Shown here piece by piece: positions 11,625 through 22,353 of a stretch of 64,000 nucleotides of DNA. Each line of letters opens with the position of its first letter. Within the stretch, counting starts at the first letter, position 1. The notes under the pieces were generated by a model. The model was not told the DNA's origin. It saw only the letters and a program-made list of their open reading frames with translations, and did not search any database. The translations under genes were made by a program, and so were the position numbers. The DNA is from Elmis aenea (taxonomy: Eukaryota; Arthropoda; Insecta; Coleoptera; Elmidae): the NCBI GenBank assembly GCA_947652605.1, contig OX393577.1:4960868-5024867 (forward strand), in the 5' to 3' direction.

Positions 11625-12913
11625 CGAGGTAAGCGCCAAAATTTTCCAGCCTGACATAGATCTAGGTATCGCAGGCGGGTTAAATTTTTTTAACCCATTA
11701 GTTGAAGTCATATTAGCCTTGGAAAAACCATAAATGGATTTTATGTCAATTAGTTTTCTTATAACTGTCATTCGTTCATCACGATGTCAGAAGTCACAAA
11801 AATTGAGTATCGAGCTCTTACAAAATTTCCTACTCGCGAAGGTCTTTCTCCTCAAAGCATCAAAGTTCGACTGGATGGGGTGGACGGGGACAATTCTCCG
11901 TCTTATTCTGTGGTAAAAGTTTGGTCAAAACGGTTTCGAATGGGGCAAGAATCCTTGGAAGATGATGCAAGAACAGGAAGGACTGTGGAAGTGATGACGG
12001 ACGACAAGATTGCCCTTGTTGTGGAACTCGTATTAGGCGATCGACGCTTGGAGGTGAAAGAACTATCAAAAATGTCGGGCTTTCAGATACAAGTATTTGT
12101 CGAATCCTTCACGATCAGTTAGGCATGAATAAAGTTAGTGCACGGTGGCTCCCCAAGCATCTCTCTGCAGTTCAGCGTCAGCGTCGTGTTGAATGTGCTC
12201 GATTCTTTTTGGAGCTGTGGAGAAAATCTTGTGGACGCATTGAAGACAATTTTTACAGGGGATGAAACCATGGTTCTCTCCTATGATCCTTAGCCCAAAA
12301 GAGAATCGATGGAATGGAGGCGAAAAGGAAAAGCACCGCCAAGAAAGTTCAGGGTCTGTCAGTCGACAAAAAAGGTGATGGCTACGATCTTTTGGGATTG
12401 TAAGAGCATTCTTCTCATAGATTTTGAAAAACGTAACATTCTAGTCAACGGGGAATATTTATAATATTATAAAGCACTCCTGCACAAATAACGACAAAAT
12501 ATTCGGGAGAAAAGACGTGGGAAACTGACCAGAGGCGTGCGTTTACTGCGCTTCAATGCCCCCGTGCACACTGCTGGAATTGCTCAAGCCGCAATTCGTG
12601 ACTGCGGTTTTGAAAAAATCGATCACTCTTCGTATAGTCCAGATATGGCCCCCAGTGACTATTACCTGTTTGGAAATTTAAAAAAAGGCCTTCGCGGGCG
12701 CCTTTTCAGTGACAACCAAGAAGTGAAGGCTGCAGTTTGGGCCCATTTTACAGACAAATCGAAAGCATATTTTTTTAGGGGCATCGAATTGTTGCTAAAA
12801 CAATGTAATAAGTGCATTGATGTCAGAGGGGATTATATTGAAAAACAAAATTTAATTTTGAGCCTGCGCCGTTTCGTTCATAGTCAGGCAGGGAAATTTT
12901 GGCGCTCACGTTG
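11625..12913 (+). mobile_element. old mariner-type transposon (GVQW3/FLJ37770-like lineage)
   Basis: A 1,289-bp Tc1/mariner element. The 31-bp ends (11625-11655 and 12883-12913) are imperfect inverted repeats sharing GCGCCAAAATTT and GCCTGAC, flanked by TA at 11623-11624 and 12914-12915. End divergence and many breaks in the transposase show it is older than the mariner at 4.5 kb. Confidence 0.9.
11784..12913 (+). pseudogene. mariner-like transposase, multiply frameshifted, catalytic Asp lost
   Basis: Starts at the ATG at 11784 and reads the N-terminal DNA-binding half (KIEYRALTKFPTREGLSPQS, KVWSKRFRMGQESLEDDART) to about 12122. After a frame change come LGMNKVSARWLPKHLSAVQR and further fragments including the region around GDETMVL, with several stops. 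The C-terminal part is open again from 12537: FNAPVHTAGIAQAAIRD, then YSPDMAPSDYYLFGNLKKGL and the family tail GDYIEK. The spacing from the FN position to the D of APSD is 34, so the second catalytic position is the TTC codon at 12552-12554, now Phe where Asp is expected (HDNAPVH in relatives). The copy is certainly inactive. The C-terminal frame runs through the right TIR. Confidence 0.9.
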
Positions 12914-12915
12914 TA

Positions 12916-14183
12916 CTTAAGTACTTAAGCGCCTAATTTTTAATTTTTCTTATTAATTTCTTATACACTTTATTAGTTTTAAAAGTTTTGGTTTAAAATT
13001 TGGTCACAACAATAACCTATTAAGTACTAAAAATGTTAACCAGGTTTTGTCTAATGCTTTATTCAAAGACAAATATTATTTTATATATTGCATAGGCCTT
13101 AACGAATATCAATTTGAACAATTTAACCTAATTTTTGTTCGATTGAAATGATTTTTATGTTTTTTAAGTCTAGTTGCCTACAGTCTTGAGATAAAATAAA
13201 GTTTCTAGTTTCATTAGCTTTAGAAAAGTGAGTACTGAATTAATATTTTCTTGTGCTTGCCAACTTTATGTCGCTATTTAAAATTTTGGTAGTAAATTGG
13301 TAAATCTAACTATTGTTGTTGGTAATTTGTTTTTATTTTACAGCACGAATAAAAAAAAACATTAAACAAAAATTTAAATTCGCTTACATTACCAATGACT
13401 TAGTCAGAAATAGTTCCAAAGGCTTAGTTTGTTTTATTTGAAACATTTAAAACACTGACAACTATTTTAAAAGTAATAGCAATTGTGTAAATAATGAATG
13501 CAAAACCGTATATGTTTATAAAGCATTCATGAAACAAATACTTTAGCATTAGCTGTAGCGCAGCCATACTAAATTATATTTATTTGAAATATTTTGACAT
13601 CATATAAGTAAATATTGATTTTCTGAGTACAACGATAAGAAAGCTCGGCAAAAAAGCACATAACGACGCAATTATCCTAAAATTTATGTTCTCTATACGT
13701 ACTGATAAATTCTTTGGCCGTAATCGTATAAGGATAATAATTTGGCTTTATCCTTCCCAGTGGCCGCACTATGACACTATAAAAGAGTATAAGAAGCTTA
13801 TTTAATTTTTTGAAAAATTTATAGACCACGGCGGTTCACGTTTCAATGTTTAAAGCTGTAATAAAACTTTAAACAGCTTCGCAGAGCTTTACATCTTGCA
13901 TGTTATTTAATATTATCAGTTCTATGCTTTTATCGGCACTTGGGGATTTTCGTTTGGAGATTAAATTAAATATAAATCAGAGACGCAGCCGTTTTCAACT
14001 AAAGTTTAAAGATTTTAAATGTTAAGTTGGAAGCAAACGAGAAAGTTTTAAACTGAAATAAAAAGTATATTCTGATTCATATTGCAATAATGTCAAAGAG
14101 TCTTATGAAATTTTATTTCTGTGAATTTGAAGCTACAATGTTTCTCGACATTGTGTATGGAATAGCAATTTTTCTGCATAACA
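12916..14183. other. AT-rich sequence, nothing recognised
   Basis: No coding motif or repeat relationship within the window was recognised. Confidence 0.5.
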
Positions 14184-14352
14184 AAGTTATTATAATAGTC
14201 TATTACATAACAATAGTTGTAAGGAGCATATTAGGCACGAGTGGAAAGTTGCGCACAGCGCCTTGTAGCGGCGAGTGCGTATTCCCGCGAGTGCGTTATT
14301 GCTTTACAACTCGTGTTATGTAGCATACTTTTTCTACGATCACATTATACAA
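14184..14352 (+). repeat. hairpin MITE-like family, copy B (left half)
   Basis: Inverted arms GGCACGAGTGGAAAG and CGCGAGTGCGTTATTGC surround an odd CG-rich loop, followed by TTTACAACTCGTGTTATGTA and TTTTTCTACGATCACAT. It matches copies at 7.1, 15.5 and 28.6 kb and is truncated after the TTTTTCTACGATC motif. Confidence 0.75.
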
Positions 14353-15089
14353 ATAAATGTACTAACATTAGACACACTTGTTTCGGTTTGTCAAAAACCA
14401 GGCTATAATATTAACGTCGATAGAACAAGTGCTTACGCACATTGTAAAAGGATATGGTACCTTTATGCGTAACATAAATAAATGCAATTGAAATCTATAT
14501 AACCTTTTCTTAATGAAGAATCTTTTGTAAAATTGTTATACAAGTTTCGAGACTGTCTGTTTGTCAGAAGCTTCGAGAATAAATAAGAAGACTCTAGTCT
14601 TGAAATGCGTCCAGCATTTCTACAAGATATTCTCCATAAAAATACAATTTTTCAAACATGTAACTTATTTACGAAACTAACGCGTATTTATGCGTAACGA
14701 TTAGGTAAGTGTCGGCAATTTCTAGTACAAAACAAATTTAATCAAGGCGGAATCCTTTGCTAAACTGAGCTTGAAGCCTGTGCACTTGGCGCGGTTTTAA
14801 AAACTTGTAATTGAGTGTTAAAATCACTGATCCGGAAGCATTTCTTGCACAAATTAAGCGAGGAGTAATGAAGAGATTTGAATCCAAACCTCAGGTAGTT
14901 TAGTTGAAGTGTAATCCGAAATTAATTGAGCGAGACCGTATTTGTACAGTACATCTGGTACTTCACAGATATTATGTGTAACTCCAAACGCTTTGCCGGT
15001 TCCAACCTAAATTTAATTTTGAAGAGACACGATCATTTCAACACATTTTTTTAAGCCAAAGAAGGTTTATAAAAATATACTGTTGATTT
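14353..15089. other. AT-rich sequence, nothing recognised
   Basis: No feature beyond short homopolymer runs was seen. Confidence 0.45.
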
Positions 15090-15530
15090 TTAAATATGGT
15101 GGTACACCTAAAATTCATAGCAGTCTATAGCTTCATAGGGTTTTTTGATGAACTTTATTTGTTCTGAGCCTAATTAACAAAATAAATTTATCAAACATTA
15201 TATTATTGATAAGAGAAAAAAAGGTTTTTCATGAGATCATAGCCAACTATGGCTAACATTTAAAAAAATGTAACTTTGTAATTTGTCTAAGAATTTAAAC
15301 AGTATTAAAACAAATGAATGTTTTCACTTTACAAGTTTACAGTGCGTAAAAAAATCTACAACTTTATCCCTCAAACATATTTTTGTACCATCAAGTATAA
15401 CCGAGTTACAAAAGATTTAAAAAGAAAGCCTATTTTGATTCTAGTTTTTTAACTAGCGTGCCATGGAACTTTTTAAAAAATTAAAGGGTCACTGAAAGGG
15501 GAAGGATTTGTCTACTTTTATAGTATATCA
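15090..15530 (+). repeat. truncated copy of the 34-kb fold-back family
   Basis: Matches the right-hand part of the fold-back element at 33951-34712: CAGTGCGTAAAAAAATC, TTTTTGTACCATCAAGTATA, CTAGCGTGCCATG and AAAGGGGA occur in the same order. The motif TCATAGCCAACTATGGCTA (about 15238-15256) is the loop-side sequence. Left arm and outer ends are missing. Confidence 0.75.
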
Positions 15531-15537
15531 CATTACA

Positions 15538-15690
15538 AGAGTTGTAAGAAGCATATTACGCACGAGTGTGTATTTCCACGAGTGCGTAATTGCTTTACAA
15601 CTCGTGTTATGTAGCTTACTTTTTCTACGATCACATAATGCCTACGATATTAACGGCTTTTTGGCTAATATACACATGTAATTGTAGGGT
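15538..15690 (+). repeat. hairpin MITE-like family, copy C
   Basis: Inverted arms TATTACGCACGAGTG and CACGAGTGCGTAAT are followed by TTTACAACTCGTGTTATGTA, TTTTTCTACGATCAC and CTAATATACACATGTAATTG. The right portion present in copies A and D is absent. Confidence 0.8.
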
Positions 15691-16376
15691 TGTTAAGTTA
15701 AACTTGAACATCTGACACCATTAAAAACAGTCAGTACTAATGTCTATCGACAGCTTAAAAAATAAAAAGTTTAGTCACTACCTTACTGAAATTTGGTAAA
15801 TATAAAAATAATCTTGACGACCAAAGATTTTACAAAATTATGCAAGATTTTTGTGACTCTTAAAATAAACAAGATTACCACTGTAGATCTTTGAACGCGA
15901 GAATCTAAAGAATGTCCAAATTGTTACACCATAAAACCCTGAAAGTCAGAAATACTTAAGACATCGCATTTAATTTTATTTGTAGTGACAAAGGCGTGTA
16001 GAAGCATAGCTTAATATTTTTTTTATAAATGGTAGTTGTAACTTGTAAGCGCACCTAAACTAACACCTCTGGGTGTTACAGCATCGTGCAAAGAGGATTT
16101 GTGCTTTAATTAAGCCGACCCAAAAGTACTTAAGAGCCTTCTGACACCTGTCAAAGCCTTCTTGCTTTGTATCGTCAACGGGTACGGTCTCAAAGCGTTC
16201 GGTGAACACCTCTGGTACAATAAAAGCAGTAGTGTTTAAGATGGAAGTGGAATTTCCTTAACTATTCCTTAACTTCAAGGAAAATACGACCCACAAACTT
16301 CAAAATAAATTATAAAGAAATGCTTATACTCGTAAGCATACGAGTATTATTTGAAAACAAAATTATCTTAATTATA
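15691..16376. other. unassigned sequence
   Basis: No coding or repeat family was recognised. Composition is slightly less AT-rich around 16070-16240. Confidence 0.4.
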
Positions 16377-16659
16377 CAGGGTGGTCTACTTTTTAGTAGC
16401 AAGACTTTAACAGTCGATAGAAAAACTTATGTTAAAGCGAATATTGTCTATCAACATGGGTCCAAAAACGCTTCACTTTAAAGATACAGGGTGTTGAAAT
16501 TTTCGAAAAAAAAAACGATAATGTTTAACCGTTTCTCAACCAGTAGATATATTTAAACCAAATTTGGTATACAGCACCACCTTACAGGTTACCACAATCG
16601 GTGAAAATTTCAAGTTCCACAAGCAACCAGTGGCGGAGTTGTGGGGGTTCAGTTTCAAT
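16377..16659 (+). repeat. CAGGGTGGTC repeat, copy 1
   Basis: Begins TA|CAGGGTGGTCTACTTTTT at 16375 and contains a second CAGGGTG at about 16486. It is inverted relative to 27090-27355 through shared blocks such as ACCCATGTTG/CAACATGGGT, CCAAATTTGGTATACAG and AACCAGTGGCGGAGTTGTGG. It is non-coding; the inverted second copy 11 kb away proves a dispersed family. Confidence 0.85.
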
Positions 16660-17659
16660 GAAAAAGTGTCTCTTGAGTTTTCTTTGTATCTGCCACTGTT
16701 TGGCGCGGAGTTTGATTTATTTTACTATTTTCGCGAAAAATTTGCTCCTAAAGTTCGATCTAGAAATATCGCGAAAAGTAGAAAATTGCAACTTGCAGAG
16801 TAAATGCTTATTAACCGTTAATTTAGCGGAACTTCTTCCTTTTTATAAGTATGTTCTGTTATTAAAAACTGCAAAAAGAAGAAATAGAAGAAGATGAAAT
16901 AAAAGAAGATTTCATTTAAGGCATACGTTACTAGGATTTCTTAAAGTAGCAATTTAAACTTATGTTAAATGTTACATAATAATTGAGTAATTAATATTGA
17001 ATACTGTTGGTAAAGATTCGAATATTTATTTAAGCAAATTAATAAATAAATTGCATACTGCTAATACGGTAACAACACTGTTGCGTGCCGCAATTCTAGG
17101 AACGGAGCTGAAGTTATAATTCAAATTAATTATTAAACTGTTATTGGTTTTACTCAGTAATGTGGTTACAATTAGGTTTATGCTTTTATCGTTATTAATG
17201 GAATTTAAAATTTTAGTTACGTGGTCTAAAAACACAAACTAATTTCATGAACATATAACATTTAATTCTAGTATGTTCGCAAGTGAATAATTTCACTTCA
17301 AATAGATACGCAAATAGTTTAACAGAATAAAATTACAAAGCGGTACTGAATGATGATTAAACAGTGCACATGACAACTGTAGGTAATATCTGAGTCATTA
17401 CCAGCGCTTGCAACTTCAACATTATCCTAAACGATGGTCCAGCAAGCCCTGAAATAATGGATTTCCGATAATACTACAGCTCCCTAAATATACAGTTATT
17501 AGTATTGCAATTTGCCGTTGTTAAGCGGTGGAAAAGGTCAGTTGCAATTGGTACAGTGTTCGTAAATAATTAATAAATCAAATTTGTTTTTCGGCGCCTG
17601 TTTATATGCAAATCCTGCAACAAAAACAATACGAAACGATCCAGGACAAATCTTTTCCA
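16660..17659. other. AT-rich sequence, nothing recognised
   Basis: No supported gene. Reading frames of 60-100 codons near 16.6-17.2 kb have no recognisable domain. Confidence 0.45.
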
Positions 17660-18320
17660 GTTAAATTAAAATGAAAATATTTTACTATTTAGGTAAATAT
17701 GTTCAATTCTCTTGTTGGTGAAATTGACATGCACTGACTTGGTTTCATTTAACTTTATACGCCAAATTTTTGTCCAGTTGTTGATCTAATTGGCAGCTGC
17801 TTGTAATTTCTCGGATGATTCTATTTTGTTTCTTCCTACTGCTATAATAGCCGTGCCGTCGGCAAAGGTTGCTATAGTATTGTTTTCCAACTTTGGAATA
17901 TCACAAGTATACAACAGGTATAGGACCGGGCCTAGTACGCTTCCTTGTGGAACTCCTGCTTTAATTTCTTTAAGTTCTGAATAAGATTCTTCTTGCTTTA
18001 TTCTGAAGTGTCTCTCCGAGATGTAGGACTGAAGAATTTGCGTGTATTGTTTTGGGAGGAGCGATCTTAGTTTATAGTTTAAACTTTCATGCCACACTTT
18101 GTCGAAAGCCTGCGCTACGTCTAGAAAGATGGTAGAACTAGCTTTTTTTCTTCTTCTAGGGCCTTTTCTATGACATTCATAATTCTATGTGCTTGGTCAA
18201 TAGTTGAATGTTTATTTCTAAATCCAAATTGATGAGAAAAAATTTGTTCTTTTTCTTCTATTATTGGTTTCATTCCTTTGGGCAACAGCTTTTCGAACAG
18301 TTTCGATATAGAGGGCAATT
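17660..18320 (-). pseudogene. jockey-like LINE reverse transcriptase fragment
   Basis: Minus-strand RT core, entering truncated at ISKLFEKLLPKGMKPIIEEK, then HQFGFRNKHSTIDQAHRI, a frameshift near 18115, AQAFDKVWHESLNYKLRSLL, the RT motif AGVPQGSVLGPVLYLLYTCD, and TFADGTAIIAV. The polymerase box should read FADD; the second Asp is Gly (codon at 17855-17857), which alone would kill activity. It fades after RIKLNETKSVHVNFTNKRI near 17690. The 5' two thirds and the 3' end are missing. The piece at 60340-61009 on the other strand is the same family and nearly identical over the shared block. Confidence 0.92.
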
Positions 18321-19164
18321 ATTAAGAAATAATAAGATAATTTGTAAGCAACTTTTTGTTGTATAAAAAATATGGAAAGCGTAAACATACTCCTCCATTG
18401 TAGTGGGTAAAACTGAGCCAGGGAATATTAAGTTAGACCACGGAAATTTTACGAGACGTAAAACATGGTTTGTAGCGGAAAATTAACCCCTCTAAATTTT
18501 CCTCTGCCTAATTGCTGGTGCGGTATTTACTTTTACCTAAATTTGTTATAGTTGTTTTAATAATAAAAACAAGATGAGTTATTTAAACGCAACGCTGCCG
18601 ATTTAATGATATAATTTATTAAGAACCTTTTAGTTAAATTACATACAATAAATACTGACTTTCATTTGCAGTTTTGCAATTTTTTGTGAGTAATTTTTAG
18701 GATGCGCACATTGTTGTCCATAACAGAATGTATAGTTTACTGTTTTTTTTATCCAAAAAACACATCTTAATATGAAACTAGAGAGACTGACGGCTGAAGT
18801 GTTGGGAACATGTCTGATTTCCCATGGGATTGTATGTTGCGCGACTTCTATCCCGATATTTTACGTTTGTCCTAGTTTATCAATAAAATAAGACGGTTCG
18901 GCAAGGATCAAACAAATTTTTTACTATATTTTAATTATATTGGGTTTTTTTCTAAACTTGTTAGTATGGTAGAAGCTAGAAAATTAAATTGCTTGCAGAA
19001 TTTGTTACATTGCAATTTTTTAAACAATTAAAATCTCAAATATTAATGAAATTTTATGGGAAGAGAATGGTAAATTGATTAAAGTTTTTTATACTCGGTG
19101 TATATAATTCATCATGAAATATATGGGATCCCAAAGATCGTTGAAGATACGAGCCCTGTCCCGC
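18321..19164. other. AT-rich sequence, nothing recognised
   Basis: No feature recognised up to the Tc1-like fragment. Confidence 0.45.
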
Positions 19165-19488
19165 TTCAGTTGGCCCACTTACAAAATTCTTAATTACTGG
19201 CACTCAATCAAGTGAAATTTAACCAATAGTTTAATATAAGTATTTTTTATTTTTCATCAAACATTTTAGAGATATTTTACACAACCTAAGACCAACTAAG
19301 ATATTTTAATTCCACTAAGATAATAAATTAAACAAAAAACCGAAAAATAAGCAATTAGAGAAACTTGGATTATAAAAAATTTACCATTGGGTAACATCAC
19401 CTTTATTTTTAATTACGGTCATAATTCTTTTAGGCATGGTATTTATTAACTTCTGGCAGTCTTCTGTAGTAAATTTATCAGGTCCATG
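19165..19488 (-). pseudogene. Tc1-like transposon, C-terminal transposase fragment and end
   Basis: On the minus strand, 19383-19488 reads DKFTTEDCQKLINTMPKRIM, then TVIKNKGDVTQW and a stop. The MPxRIxxVIxxKGG series is the hallmark C-terminus of Tc1-family DD34E transposases. CAGTTGGCCCACTTACAAAA at about 19169-19188 may be the outer end. The rest of the gene is cut off by the tandem array starting at about 19489, and no mate was found on the other side. Confidence 0.7.
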
Positions 19489-20090
19489 TCCTGGGCCCCC
19501 CCACATTTGAAATGTAACTTTTTTTTAAATGTAGAAGGTTGTGCTAGCCTTGTGCTGGCGTGCTTTGTTAAAATTTTTGATTGTGCTGGTTTCGTTAGGC
19601 TACAAATTCAATTTTAATTTGGGGGGGCTGTGGACATGATAGCCCCCCCACCACGTAATTTAAACATTTTTTTTAAAAAGATATGTTGTGCTAGCCTTGT
19701 GCTGGCGTGCTTTGTTAAAATTTTTGATTGTGCTGGTTCCGTTAGGCTACAAATTCGATTTTAATTTGGGGGGGCTGTGAACATGATAGCCCCCCCACCA
19801 CGTAATTTAAATATTTTTTTTAGGCAGATATGTTGTGCTAGCCTTGTGCTGGCGTGCTTTGTTAAAGTTTTTGATTGTGCTGGTTCCATTACACGACAAT
19901 TTTGATTTTAAATTGGAGGGGCTGTAGACATGATAGCCCCCCCACCAAGTAATTTAAACATTTTTTTTAGACAGATGTATTGTGCTAGCCTTGTGCTGGC
20001 GTGTGCTGTTAAAATTTTTGATTGTGCTGTTTCGTTACGCTACGATTTTGGTTTAAAATCTGAGGGGCTCTAGACATGATTAGATTTGCT
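19489..20090. repeat. 147-bp tandem array with G-run hairpins, left arm
   Basis: The landmark GTGCTAGCCTTGTGCTGGCG recurs at 19541, 19688, 19835 and 19982, an exact 147-bp period. Three units carry a hairpin of GGGGGGGCT or a close variant, an 11-nt loop and AGCCCCCCC (19621-19649, 19768-19796, about 19915-19943); in the last unit the hairpin is degraded. The array abuts the Penelope-like RT fragment and recurs inverted at 22025-22353, so it is probably part of, or was amplified with, that element. Confidence 0.92.
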
Positions 20091-20114
20091 TTTTTATACA
20101 TTGAACCATTATTG

Positions 20115-20461
20115 TTATTTGTTATCTTTGAAAAGGATGACTTCTAAAAAATTTATTGAATAATCTGTTTCTGTCTCACAGGTAAATTAAATTTTTGGAT
20201 GGTAACTGTTGAATAAGTTTAAAATGTTATTGACTTTGGATTTTGGAACGCCTAAAATTAAATCGTCTACATATTTCTTTAAAAAAGGGATGTTATCAGA
20301 TATTTTTGGCATTATTGTTTTTAATAAATCATCTAATATTATTTCTGCAATAATAGGGGGGGCATTTGTAAGAAATATTTTAAAGTGCTGTGTTGTAACA
20401 ATGTTTTTCCTATAATTTTCGTCTATGTAAAACAATTTTATGTATTCTAAATGTGTCTATG
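20115..20461 (-). pseudogene. Penelope-like reverse transcriptase fragment, left palindrome arm
   Basis: The minus strand encodes APPIIAEIILDDLLKTIMPK, then PFLKKYVDDLILGVPKSK and NNILNLFNSYHPKI, a TAA stop, then FTCETETDYSINFLEVTLFK. The P(I)IAEI block, the KKYVDD catalytic box and the following INFL(D/E)V motif match the RT of Penelope-like elements. The upstream finger region and any GIY-YIG endonuclease are missing. The stop before FTCETE is shared with the right arm, so it predates the palindrome. Confidence 0.8.
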
Positions 20462-20676
20462 GCATCTAAAAAAAATTATAACAGTTTCAATTAAAATTAT
20501 TAATGAAATTAATCAAAATAAAGCTACATATCCCACTCATCTATTAAATAATACTGTAAAGTACAAGCACGTGTTTTTTTAAATCTTATTATAAGGACTT
20601 TTTGCTGATTTTTAATTTTAACTATACTTGTAAGTATTAAAGAATGTTTTTTGACTATGTTACAATGTACACTATA

Positions 20677-21416
20677 CAGGATGATTGATTGAGACCGGTA
20701 CTTAAAAATATATGAACAATGAAAAAGGGTATGGATCTGAAATTTTGGTAATGTCCATAATGGCTTCTGGTCTGTTATTTGAAAATATTTTCAAGATGGC
20801 GACACTTCCGAAAATACCGGAAGTTGACGTCTACTTTCTTATTTCAAATACAATGGTATATTTTTTAATGCGTATTTGGATTTAAAACGTTATTTTAGAG
20901 GGACTTTTATTGACCTAAGTGCAGTCATTATTAAAATTTTTGGACTTTTTTGAAAATTCTTAGATTTTCATCGTGATGCTTAATATTCTCTAACACCGCC
21001 ATTTTTCAAGAAAAAACGCTTAAATTTAGACCAGGCCTAGAAGAAACCTTGGAGTACATCCTGGAATTCTTGCAATCTATGCATTACTTACAGGGTGTCC
21101 AAAACTTAATTTTCTTTTAATACAACTTCAGACCACTAAAACTCGTTTTTTTCAAATACAGTGCCCATACTTTTTTTTCATTTTCTAATGCAAAATTACA
21201 TTCTGCATCAATCTGTGTTAGCGTTTCCTATACCTATCTGCAACAATTTTCGAGTTATTAAGTTATTAACTTCTGGCGTTTCCGGAAGTGTCGCCATCTT
21301 GAAAATATTTTCAATAAACAGACAAGATGCCATTATGGTCATAACCAAAATTTCAGATCCATACCCTTTTTCATTCTTCATATATTTTTAAGTACCGGTC
21401 TCAATCAATCACCCTG
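20677..21416. mobile_element. TA-target element with ~140-bp inverted ends, at palindrome centre
   Basis: Starts CAGGATGATTGATTGAG and ends CTCAATCAATCACCCTG, flanked by TA at 20675-20676 and 21417-21418. The terminal inverted repeats are about 140 bp and reach GATGGCGACACTTCCG. The interior is non-coding. The same family appears as a left end plus interior at 50053-50655 and a right end at 48045-48177. Here it occupies the exact symmetry axis of the larger palindrome. Confidence 0.9.
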
Positions 21417-21659
21417 TATAGTGTATATTGTAACATAGTCAAAGAACATGCTTTAATACTTGCAAGTATAGTTAAAATTTAAAATTGTACATCTGTGATG
21501 AAAAATCAGCAAAAAGTCCTTATAATAAAATTTAAAAAAACACGTGCTTGTACTTTACAGTATTATTTAATTGATGAGTGGGATATGTAGCTTTATTTTG
21601 ATTTATGTCATTAATAATTTTAATTGAAACTGTTATAAATTTTTTTAGATGCCATAGAC

Positions 21660-22006
21660 ACATTTAGAATACATAAAATTGTTTTACATAGACGAAAATT
21701 ATAGGACAAACATTGTTACAAGTTACAACACAGCACTTTAAAATATTTCTTACAAATGCTTCCCCTATTATTGCAGAAATAATATTAGATGATTTATTAA
21801 AAACAATAATGCCAAAAATATCTGATAACATCCCTTTTTTAAAGAAATATGTAGACGATTTAATTTTAGGCGTTCCAAAATCCAAAGTCAATAACATTTT
21901 AAACTTATTCAACAGTTACCATCCAAAAATTTAATTTACCTGTGAGACAGAAACAGATTATTCAATAAATTTTTTAGAAGTCACCCTTTTCAAAGATAAC
22001 AAATAA
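21660..22006 (+). pseudogene. Penelope-like reverse transcriptase fragment, right palindrome arm
   Basis: The + strand counterpart of the left-arm copy: LEYIKLFYIDENY, a frame slip, then FKIFLTNASPIIAEIILDDL, PFLKKYVDDLILGVPKSK, the shared TAA after YHPKI, and FTCETETDYSINFLEVTLFK. YVDD is intact. Differences from the left arm are few (for example S for P in the PIIAEI block, and a short insertion before TTACAACACAG). It is a fragment with no start or endonuclease domain. Confidence 0.8.
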
Positions 22007-22024
22007 CAATAATGGTTCAATGTA

Positions 22025-22353
22025 TAAAAAAGCAAATCTAATCATGTCTAGAGCCCCTCAGATTTTAAACCAAAATCGTAGCGTAACGAAACAGCACAAT
22101 CAAAAATTTTAACAGCACACGCCAGCACAAGGCTAGCACAATACATCTGTCTAAAAAAAAATGTTTAAATTACTTGGTGGGGGGGGCTATCATGTCTACA
22201 GCCCCTCCAATTTAAAATCAAAATTGTCGTGTAATGGAACCAGCACAATCAAAAACTTTAACAAAGCACGCCAGCACAAGGCTAGCACAACATATCTGCC
22301 TAAAAAAAATATTTAAATTACGTGGTGGGGGGGCTATCATGTCCACAGCCCCC
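22025..22353. repeat. 147-bp-type tandem units, right palindrome arm
   Basis: Inverted copies of the left array. AGGCTAGCAC landmarks are at 22130 and 22279 (149 bp apart), with a G-run hairpin at about 22183 and another entered at 22325. The last hairpin is cut by the N gap after CAGCCCC. Confidence 0.9.

Larger units (their letters stand above)
19768..22353. repeat. large palindrome with about 1.05-kb arms
   Basis: Sequence from about 19768 to 20820 is the reverse complement of about 21270 to 22353. Corresponding coordinates sum to about 42,121 in the outer arms and 42,093 near the centre, because of small indels. The arms include two 147-bp units, the Penelope-like RT and the inverted ends of the element at 20677-21416. 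The roughly 450-bp spacer is that element's interior. By eye the arms are about 95% identical with scattered differences, so they are not simply one sequence assembled twice. The right arm runs into the N gap, so its outer limit is unknown. Confidence 0.92.

Noticed and set aside
19615..19950. 147-bp unit as a hammerhead-ribozyme terminal repeat, as known from some Penelope-like elements
   Set aside because: The conserved CUGANGA and GAAA core boxes are not present around the G/C stem.
19768..22353. Palindrome as a pure assembly artefact
   Set aside because: The arms differ by scattered substitutions and indels, unlike a duplicated contig; an allelic mis-join cannot be fully excluded because of the adjacent gap.
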